5,064 bases of DNA, taken from contig JAQSWC010000174.1 of the NCBI GenBank assembly GCA_029266815.1, positions 1 to 5,064 of the forward strand, read 5' to 3'. Both the position numbers and the translations under genes were made by a program. The notes under the pieces were generated by a model. The model worked only from the letters and a program-made list of their open reading frames with translations, was not told where the DNA came from and ran no database searches. Of this stretch, positions 1-5,064 are shown one piece after another. This DNA comes from Paucimonas sp. Its GTDB lineage: Bacteria; Pseudomonadota; Gammaproteobacteria; Burkholderiales; Burkholderiaceae_D. Numbering within the stretch: position 1 is the first letter of the stretch; every line of letters begins with the position of its first letter.

Positions 1-49
1 TCAGCCAGCGAACGCCATACTGCGAGAGGAGCCTTTTTAGCTTAGTCAT
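1..49 (-). CDS. Start of a third leftward gene, product unknown (partial, runs off left edge)
   Basis: An ATG at 49-47 (minus strand) opens a frame that stays open to the edge, giving 16 residues: MTKLKRLLSQYGVRWL. It lies 18 nt after the TGA of the HD-GYP gene, in the same frame, and is the only ATG, GTG or TTG between that stop and the edge. No good Shine-Dalgarno is visible, so translation may depend on coupling to the gene upstream. The basic start followed by a turn to hydrophobic residues (RWL) would fit the cytoplasmic flank of a first membrane helix. From memory, membrane proteins with a CHASE2 domain fused to an adenylate/guanylate cyclase start in a similar way and can sit next to MBL and HD-GYP genes. 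Sixteen residues cannot establish this. The existence of a gene is fairly likely; its identity is speculative. Confidence 0.5.
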   Translation of the reverse strand, partial: MTKLKRLLSQYGVRWL

Positions 50-67
50 TGCGCGCGAAGATAAACA

Positions 68-1711
68 TCAAGGCACATATCCCGGGATCTTGCCCGCGTC
101 GACATCATCGATCTGTGCGGGGTCCATGAATTTCCTCGCATAATCGAGATAGACCTTTTCGCGAATGAACACATTGAAGAGGTCGGGGTCGATATGATTG
201 CGCTGCCTGAAGCCGCCCAGAATGTGCAGCGATTCCGACAGGGTCTTGCCTTTCTTGTACGGCCTGTCTTTCGCCGTCAGCGCTTCAAAGATATCGGCGA
301 TAGCCATCATGCGTGCCTGCACCGACATCTGTTCGCCACGAAGCCCCTTCGGATAGCCCCTGCCGTCCATGGTTTCGTGGTGGCCGCCGGCGTACTCGGG
401 CACATTCTGCAGATGCTTGGGCCACGGAAGCGATTCCAGCATCTTTACCGTCATCACGATGTGATTGTTGATGATCTGGCGCTCTTCGGCATTCAGGGTG
501 CCGGCGCGTATGGAGAGGTTCATTACCTCTTCCTCGCTCAACAAGTCTCTTTCCTTGCCGTCCGGTGCGTTCCAGCGGAAATCGCGAGCGATTGAGGCAA
601 CCCGTTCCTGGTCTTCCGGACGCATTGCTTCGCCGCCGATGTTGGCATGACGAAGGAAATTGCGCGCATCGTCCAGCGCTGCAAGCTCCGCGTTCAGGGC
701 GGCATCGATCTCGCGTTCTTTTGCGACGTCGCTGCCGAGTGCCAGTTTTGATTTCAGCGCGCGTATTTCCGCATCACGCTTGAGGACTTCGAAGCGTACA
801 TCCACCTCGTGGATGCGGTCGTAAATCGTCTCCAGCTTGGTGGACTTTTCCACCACGTGAACCGGCGTGACGATCTTGCCGCAATCATGAAGCAGCCCCG
901 CCAGCCACAGCTCCCGGCGGTCGCGCTCGGTCATGCGGAAGTCCGCCATTGGGCCCTGACCAGTGCGGTGCACGGCTTCCGCGAGCATCATCGTCAGTTC
1001 GGGAACATGCTCGCAATGGCGTCCGGTGTGCGGCGATTTTTCATCAATGCCGAGGTTGATCAGCTTGACGAAAGATTCAAACAGATCTTCAAGACGGGTA
1101 ATCAACTCCTGCATCGTCAGCGCCACTGCCGCCTGTGAGGCCAGGGCTTCGATGAAGCGCTGGTCCGTTTCACTGAACGCCACCAACTTGCCGGTTGCGG
1201 GATCGGTTGAGTTGATCAATTGCAGGACACCGATCAACTCCCCCTCATGATTGCGCATCGGTACGCTGAGCAGGGACTGCGTATGGTAGCCATGCTGCTG
1301 GTCAAACAGGCTCATGCCCGAGAAGTTGAACTGGTCAACCTGGTAGACGTCGTCAATGTTGACGGATTGGCCGGTATTCGCCGCATAGGCTGCAACCGCG
1401 CTCAGATTGGGTAGGCCGTCACGAATCAGCGGAATATCGGGAAAATCGGCCGGGTTGCCGCTCGTGCCCCCCAGATGCATGCCGAGGGATTCATTCAGAG
1501 AGATATAGAAACTGAGGCCGCTGCGGTCCGCATTGACGCGGTAAAGCGTACCGCCGTCAGCATGGGTCATCTGCTTTGCAGCCTTCAGGATACGCTCGAG
1601 CAGCGCCGGCACGTCGCGGGTCTGGCCGAGCGCTACGCTCAGATCGGTCAGTTGATCGAGCCGTTGCGTCAGTTCTTCCTGCGAGGTGACGGACATGTCG
1701 GTTACGGGCAC
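68..1711 (-). CDS. GAF domain-containing HD-GYP phosphohydrolase (probable c-di-GMP phosphodiesterase)
   Basis: This 547-residue soluble protein has no signal peptide or membrane segment. Residues about 22-200 form a GAF sensor domain with the typical core GVLQLIN at 161-167. Residues about 205-500 form an HD-GYP domain, a family that hydrolyses cyclic di-GMP to pGpG or GMP. Expected metal-site and signature residues are present: H232, H275-D276 in HDCGK, H417, H444-H445, DGRGYP at 449-454, D473 in IADIFEALT, and DRPY at 482-485. Hydrolase activity is therefore plausible, probably controlled by the GAF ligand. Between HDCGK and the segment AGTLNAEE (403-410) lies about 110 extra charged, helix-prone residues absent from standard HD-GYP domains. 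The GTG start abuts the TAA of the MBL gene, which suggests one transcript and coupled translation. ATG at codon 6 (1696-1694) is an alternative start. Neither start has a strong Shine-Dalgarno. The domain call is firm; the substrate is inferred from the family. Confidence 0.93.
   Translation of the reverse strand: MPVTDMSVTSQEELTQRLDQLTDLSVALGQTRDVPALLERILKAAKQMTHADGGTLYRVNADRSGLSFYISLNESLGMHLGGTSGNPADFPDIPLIRDGLPNLSAVAAYAANTGQSVNIDDVYQVDQFNFSGMSLFDQQHGYHTQSLLSVPMRNHEGELIGVLQLINSTDPATGKLVAFSETDQRFIEALASQAAVALTMQELITRLEDLFESFVKLINLGIDEKSPHTGRHCEHVPELTMMLAEAVHRTGQGPMADFRMTERDRRELWLAGLLHDCGKIVTPVHVVEKSTKLETIYDRIHEVDVRFEVLKRDAEIRALKSKLALGSDVAKEREIDAALNAELAALDDARNFLRHANIGGEAMRPEDQERVASIARDFRWNAPDGKERDLLSEEEVMNLSIRAGTLNAEERQIINNHIVMTVKMLESLPWPKHLQNVPEYAGGHHETMDGRGYPKGLRGEQMSVQARMMAIADIFEALTAKDRPYKKGKTLSESLHILGGFRQRNHIDPDLFNVFIREKVYLDYARKFMDPAQIDDVDAGKIPGYVP
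518..844 (-). other. Insertion of about 110 residues within the HD-GYP catalytic domain
   Basis: This stretch encodes roughly residues 290-398. In ordinary HD-GYP domains the HD pair is followed within about 30 residues by KPG-x-L-x-x-EE and the next metal-ligand His. Here H276-adjacent HDCGK (275-279) and H417 are about 140 residues apart. The extra segment has a charged helical part (about 305-350) with hydrophobic residues spaced as in a coiled coil, then a charged region around 360-395 containing aromatic residues and a DGKERD patch. The reading frame stays open and codon usage looks like the rest of the gene, so this is a domain elaboration and not a frameshift or recent insertion. Its function is unknown; dimerisation or substrate gating are possible. 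Boundaries are approximate. Confidence 0.7.
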
Positions 1712-2479
1712 TTAGAATTCAAACACTTCGTCGCACGCAAGTGCGCGTACGCTGCGGCCCTGGGACGCATTCCGCAACTCCTGCATGATCGCCTCTTCCT
1801 GGCCGGGCTTCAAATGGTAGATCAGTAACTCGGTAGATAGAGGGAGAGACACCACGTCCCGCAGCAGTGACGCCGGGCAGAAATGCCGGGACAAGTCCGC
1901 CAGACTCGCTTCGGCATTGGGGAAGGAACAATCGACAATGACTTTGCTGATTCCCGGCGATGCAGACACCGTGCGCCAGAGCTCCGGCGTGGAGCACATG
2001 TCGCCGGTAAACAAGAAACCTTCTATGTTGTGGCGAAGAAGATAGGCGGACGAACCTTCGGTATGCGTGACAGGCAGGCAGGTGATGCTACGCCCGTTGA
2101 CGTCTACCGTTTCACCATGAGCCATTACTTGCCATGTCATCACGGGATTTTCAGCGCTGGGGATTTCACTGAAATCCGGCCAGAGGCGCCAATTGAAGAG
2201 GCTCTCTTTCAAAAGCCTGACGACAGGCTCCGTCGCATGCACCACCAGGGGATATCCTTTGCGGCCGCGCACTGCATCCACCAGCAAGGCAAGCCCGGCG
2301 ACGTGGTCCAAATGCGCATGCGTCAAAAAGACATGGTCGATGGCAGAAAGCTCGTCGACCGGCAGGTTCATCGCGCCGGTACCTGCATCAAGCAGAATGT
2401 CGGAATCCACACGCAGGCAGGTGGTAAACCGCTCCCTTCCGCCGATGCCTCCCGCACAGCCGAGCACATGCAATTTCAT
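1712..2479 (-). CDS. MBL-fold hydrolase, putative class II 3',5'-cyclic-nucleotide phosphodiesterase
   Basis: This 255-residue protein is a complete metallo-beta-lactamase-fold hydrolase without a signal peptide, so probably cytoplasmic. The glycine-rich start (LGCAGGIGG, 6-14) and DAGTG (31-35) lead to the metal motif THAHLDHVAG (53-62), in which H54, H56, D58 and H59 are ligands. H139 in VTHT, D160 in FTGD and H222 in YHLKP complete a dinuclear site. HxHLDH is the signature of class II cyclic-nucleotide phosphodiesterases (yeast PDE1 type), which cleave cAMP/cGMP; RNase Z-like or other phosphodiesterase activity remains possible. The ATG at 2479 is preceded by GGAG and five A residues, a good ribosome-binding site. 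It is the first gene of the leftward cluster, and its TAA (1714-1712) directly touches the GTG of the HD-GYP gene. The fold is certain; the cAMP/cGMP substrate is a family-based inference. Confidence 0.88.
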   Translation of the reverse strand: MKLHVLGCAGGIGGRERFTTCLRVDSDILLDAGTGAMNLPVDELSAIDHVFLTHAHLDHVAGLALLVDAVRGRKGYPLVVHATEPVVRLLKESLFNWRLWPDFSEIPSAENPVMTWQVMAHGETVDVNGRSITCLPVTHTEGSSAYLLRHNIEGFLFTGDMCSTPELWRTVSASPGISKVIVDCSFPNAEASLADLSRHFCPASLLRDVVSLPLSTELLIYHLKPGQEEAIMQELRNASQGRSVRALACDEVFEF

Positions 2480-2484
2480 TTTTT

Positions 2485-2488
2485 CTCC
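2485..2488 (-). promoter_or_regulatory. Ribosome-binding site of the MBL hydrolase gene
   Basis: On the minus strand GGAG (inside CGGGAGA) is followed by five A residues and then the ATG at 2479. The close match to the anti-Shine-Dalgarno sequence and the short A-rich spacer fix this ATG as the start of the first gene in the leftward cluster. Confidence 0.75.
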
Positions 2489-2803
2489 CGGCGGCCGGTC
2501 GAATCGTCATGATGCACAAGTGCCTGCTGGTTTCTGATGTGAGCGCCTGGCTTTTTCTGTTTGCTGAAATGGAGGAAGAACATCCTGTTTCGGTCTCCGC
2601 GTAGGTTTCTGCAGATTTTAGACTGAAAAACCGACTTTCCGAGGGCGAACCGGGCATTTGTGGCGTAAAAGCACAGCCTTGCGCGGCAATGGCCGCCTTG
2701 AGCCGGACTTAAACAGTGTACGAGTGAAAAAAACGGCACACTTCGCGGAAAAACCATGCAATTATTCCGGACGCAAGGGCACGAAGCCAGAGCAGGACCA
2801 GTC

Positions 2804-2832
2804 TGGATTCGTCTTGCCCGCTTGGATAGAAT
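2804..2832 (+). promoter_or_regulatory. Candidate sigma-70 promoter of the GAF-GspE gene
   Basis: TAGAAT at 2827-2832 matches the -10 consensus at five of six positions. With a 17-bp spacer the -35 position is TGGATT (2804-2809), which matches only three of six, so an activator would probably be needed if this is the promoter. Transcription from about 2839 would give a leader of roughly 45-50 nt before the ATG at 2886. This rests on pattern matching alone. Confidence 0.28.
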
Positions 2833-2873
2833 GAACGGCACCACCTTGCCCGCACGTCTGCAGAAGCAAAGAC

Positions 2874-2877
2874 AGGA
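2874..2877 (+). promoter_or_regulatory. Ribosome-binding site of the GAF-GspE gene
   Basis: AGGA sits eight bases before the ATG at 2886. Upstream in this frame there is a TGA at 2832-2834 and no other ATG, GTG or TTG before 2886, so the start is well determined. Confidence 0.65.
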
Positions 2878-2885
2878 TCCAGATA

Positions 2886-5064
2886 ATGAACGCTGTAGTA
2901 GGACTTCAAACCCAGGGCGGCAGCGATGCCGAGATCAATCATCGGCTGATTTTCTTCAAAAAGCTGCAGGCGCTGACGAACCGGATTCATGCGACCAGCA
3001 ATGTTGACGAGATCATGCTGGACCTGTCACAGGACATCTGCCATCTCTTCAATTGCGACCGGTTGACGATCTATGCGCTGGGCGAGGAAAAGAACACCAT
3101 TGTTTCAAAGATAAAGACTGGCCTGAATTCTGCAAAGGAGCTGAAGCTACCGATTTCCGAGCAGAGCGTGGCCGGTTATGCGGCGCTGACGCGCAAGGTT
3201 GTCAACCTGCGCGACGTATACGACGACGCGGAACTGAAGGCGCATTCGCCGGAACTGCACTTCCTGCAGGAAGTGGACCGTCGCACCGGTTACCGCACTA
3301 AGCAGATGCTGGTGGCCCCTATTGCCGACAGCATCTCCGGGGAACTGCTGGGTGTCGTCCAGTTGATCAACAATCTAGCCGGCGTTCCTTTCAGCGCTGT
3401 CGAAGAGGAAAGCCTGCGCGAGCTGTGCGCTACCCTGGCAATCGCTTTTCTGCAAAGAAAAGGGCGTGGTAGTTTCGTCCGCTCGAAGTACGAAGCTCTG
3501 GTATCGGAAGGCGTGATATCGCCGCAGGAATTTGACGACGCGACCAAGCAGGCTCGGGAAAGCGGCACCGACATCGAAGATGTGCTGATCGACCACTACA
3601 AGGTCAAGCCGGCGATGATAGGTCGCGCCCTGGTTCGCCACTTCGGTGTACCTTACGAGCCCTACAAGGCGGAACGCATCAAGCCGATCGACCTGCTGAA
3701 AAACCTGAAGCGGCAGTTCGTCGAACAAAGCCTGTGGCTGCCGGTCGAGGAAGGCAAGGACGGCGTACTGGTTCTTGCGGTCGATCCGGAGCAGGTCAAG
3801 AGCGCGCGCATTATCAACACCATTTTCCCCAAGTCACCAATTCAATATCGCGTGACGACGAGGCGGGAATTTGAGCAAACGATTGATGATTTCTTTGGCG
3901 CAGCCGTGGACACCGGTTCGGTCGGCGACCTGCTTTCCAGCATGGAGGATGACGACGGCGAAGGCAGCGAGATTTCGGAAGCGGACCTCTCAACTGCCGC
4001 AGAAAACGAGCTGGTCAAGCTGGTCAACAAGATCATCATGGATGCCTACAGACTGGGCGCCTCCGATATCCATATCGAACCTCGCCCCGGCAAGGAAAAG
4101 ACCGTTATACGCTTCCGGCGCGACGGTTCGCTGGAACCCTACATCGAGATTCCCGCCAGCTACCGCAATGCACTGCTGGCGCGCCTGAAGATCATGTGCG
4201 ATCTCGACATTTCCGAACGGCGCAAACCGCAGGACGGCAAGATCAAATTCAAAAAATACGGCCCGCTGGATATCGAATTGCGCGTGGCGACCATTCCATC
4301 CGCAGGTGGCGTGGAAGATGTGGTGATGCGTATTCTGGCTGCCGGCGAACCCATTCCGCTTGAGAAGCTGGGCGTGTTGCCACACAATCTTTCGCGTTTG
4401 AAGGACACGGTCAGCAAACCCTACGGCCTGTTTTTTGTTTGCGGACCGACAGGCTCCGGGAAAACCACGACGCTGCATTCGGTGCTCCACTATCTGAACA
4501 CCCCGGACACCAAAATCTGGACAGCGGAAGACCCCGTTGAAATCACGCAGAAAGGCTTGCGCCAGGTTCAGGTCAACCGTAAGGCCGGTCTGGATTTTGC
4601 GACAGTGATGCGCGCATTCCTGCGTGCCGACCCGGACGTGATCATGGTCGGCGAGATGCGCGACAAGGAAACCGTATCCATCGGCCTGGAAGCATCACTG
4701 ACCGGCCATCTGGTATTTGCCACTCTGCACACCAACAGCGCTCCAGAGTCCATCGTCCGCCTGCTGGACATGGGCATGGATCCGTTCAACTTTGCAGACG
4801 CATTATTGGGAATTCTTGCGCAGCGCCTGGCAAAGCGGCTGTGCTCCAACTGCAAGCAGGCCTATCAGCCTTCCGAACAGGAAGTGCAGGAACTGCTCAA
4901 CGAATACTGCAGCGAACTGATGAACACAGAACCGTTCAAGAAAGATGCCGCAGCAGCGAAGAAAGCGGTACTTACCAACTGGACGAAGTCATACGGCGAC
5001 GACAAGGGCAGCCTCACTCTTTACCGTCCGGTAGGCTGCGATCAATGCAGCAACGGCTACAAGG
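2886..5064 (+). CDS. GAF domain-containing GspE/PulE-family secretion or pilus assembly ATPase (partial, runs off right edge)
   Basis: The frame is open from ATG 2886 to the edge: 726 codons without a stop. Residues about 20-190 form a GAF domain (GVVQLIN at 156-162). About 195-340 resemble the MshEN/T2SSE N-terminal domain, followed by an acidic linker (about 349-368). From about 373 the hexameric T2SS/T4P ATPase begins, with GASDIHIEP (391-399), RRKPQDGK (445-452), Walker A GPTGSGKT (520-527), Asp box TAEDPVE (546-552), Walker B-region DVIMVGE (584-590) and His box TGHLVFATLHTNSA (606-619). Two CxxC pairs, C653/C656 and C718/C721, form the probable zinc site, with a long 61-residue spacer. 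Such ATPases work at the cytoplasmic face of the inner membrane, powering pseudopilus or pilus assembly. All catalytic motifs are intact, so it is probably active. Partner genes are not visible, so GspE, PilB or an orphan role cannot be separated. The remaining C-terminus lies outside. Confidence 0.93.
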   Translation, partial: MNAVVGLQTQGGSDAEINHRLIFFKKLQALTNRIHATSNVDEIMLDLSQDICHLFNCDRLTIYALGEEKNTIVSKIKTGLNSAKELKLPISEQSVAGYAALTRKVVNLRDVYDDAELKAHSPELHFLQEVDRRTGYRTKQMLVAPIADSISGELLGVVQLINNLAGVPFSAVEEESLRELCATLAIAFLQRKGRGSFVRSKYEALVSEGVISPQEFDDATKQARESGTDIEDVLIDHYKVKPAMIGRALVRHFGVPYEPYKAERIKPIDLLKNLKRQFVEQSLWLPVEEGKDGVLVLAVDPEQVKSARIINTIFPKSPIQYRVTTRREFEQTIDDFFGAAVDTGSVGDLLSSMEDDDGEGSEISEADLSTAAENELVKLVNKIIMDAYRLGASDIHIEPRPGKEKTVIRFRRDGSLEPYIEIPASYRNALLARLKIMCDLDISERRKPQDGKIKFKKYGPLDIELRVATIPSAGGVEDVVMRILAAGEPIPLEKLGVLPHNLSRLKDTVSKPYGLFFVCGPTGSGKTTTLHSVLHYLNTPDTKIWTAEDPVEITQKGLRQVQVNRKAGLDFATVMRAFLRADPDVIMVGEMRDKETVSIGLEASLTGHLVFATLHTNSAPESIVRLLDMGMDPFNFADALLGILAQRLAKRLCSNCKQAYQPSEQEVQELLNEYCSELMNTEPFKKDAAAAKKAVLTNWTKSYGDDKGSLTLYRPVGCDQCSNGYK

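Larger units (their letters stand above)
2480..2885. other. Divergent intergenic region (406 bp), no convincing gene
   Basis: This gap separates the leftward MBL/HD-GYP cluster from the rightward GAF-GspE gene and must hold promoters for both. Open frames crossing it give Cys/Arg-rich, low-similarity products and look non-coding. Visible items are a GC-rich 5-bp hairpin with a 4-nt loop at 2683-2696, flanked by two copies of GCCTTG (2676-2681 and 2695-2700, the second overlapping the stem); a CGGAA/TTCCG inverted repeat (2746-2750 and 2765-2769); and a run of seven A residues near 2727-2733. For the leftward cluster a TAAAAT hexamer (minus strand, 2620-2615) could be a -10 box, but no good -35 accompanies it. 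No terminator-like hairpin followed by a T-run is seen. Confidence 0.6.

Noticed and set aside
1..67. Possible terminator after the HD-GYP gene (GGAGCC next to a five-T run)
   Set aside because: No stable stem precedes the run on either strand, and the sequence is better explained as the start of another reading frame.
42..68. An 8-residue frame starting in the TGATG overlap at the end of the HD-GYP gene
   Set aside because: It stops at TAA after eight codons and overlaps the more plausible ATG at 49; no evidence for a product.
194..1828. Several plus-strand open frames of 61-133 codons opposite the HD-GYP and MBL genes
   Set aside because: They lie antisense to genes with clear domain motifs, and their products show no recognisable motif. 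They are shadows of moderately GC-rich coding sequence.
1883..2512. A 209-codon plus-strand open frame antisense to the MBL gene
   Set aside because: It mirrors the MBL gene almost exactly. The product is His/Arg/Gln-rich without a domain, while the opposite strand has an intact metal-binding site.
2569..2604. An 11-codon plus-strand mini-frame (ATG to TAG) in the intergenic region
   Set aside because: There is no ribosome-binding site and nothing beyond an ATG and a stop to support it.
2476..2844. A 122-codon minus-strand frame covering most of the intergenic region
   Set aside because: The predicted product is Cys/Arg-rich with no motif, and it overlaps the MBL start by only a few bases. 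It looks like chance non-coding translation.
2802..2852. Sigma-54-like elements CTGGATTCGTCTTGCC and CGGCACCACCTTGCC
   Set aside because: In both the GG-to-GC spacing is one base short of the strict -24/-12 spacing, which normally abolishes sigma-54 recognition.
3290..4855. Minus-strand open frames opposite the GAF-GspE gene, up to 166 codons
   Set aside because: The plus strand encodes a continuous protein with all GspE-family motifs; the antisense frames have no recognisable features.

Overview
The window looks like a chromosomal segment of a Gram-negative bacterium, most likely a betaproteobacterium. Base composition is moderately GC-rich. The metallo-beta-lactamase (MBL) protein and the GAF-containing GspE/PulE ATPase both resemble betaproteobacterial families as I remember them; no search was run. 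I see no tRNA, rRNA, CRISPR array, insertion sequence or phage gene.

Layout. A leftward gene cluster occupies about 1-2479 (minus strand). In transcription order it has a class II cyclic-nucleotide-phosphodiesterase-like MBL hydrolase (2479-1712), a GAF + HD-GYP phosphohydrolase (1711-68) whose GTG start directly follows the MBL stop codon, and the first 16 codons of another gene (49-1) that leaves the window. A 406-bp intergenic region (2480-2885) separates this cluster from a divergent rightward gene. That gene (2886 to beyond 5064) encodes a large GspE/PulE-type secretion or pilus ATPase with an N-terminal GAF domain, and it is cut by the right edge after 726 codons.

How the genes may work together. 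HD-GYP proteins typically degrade cyclic di-GMP. Class II MBL phosphodiesterases hydrolyse cAMP/cGMP. GspE/PilB/MshE ATPases drive type II secretion or type IV pili, and some are controlled by c-di-GMP through an MshEN domain. The ATPase here keeps its catalytic motifs, but its MshEN-like region lacks the usual c-di-GMP-binding residues and a GAF domain sits in front of it. The HD-GYP enzyme also has a GAF domain, plus an insertion of about 110 residues inside its catalytic domain. My inference is that this locus couples small-molecule (possibly cyclic-nucleotide) sensing to an assembly ATPase. No pilus or secretion partner genes are visible, so the machine it serves is unknown.
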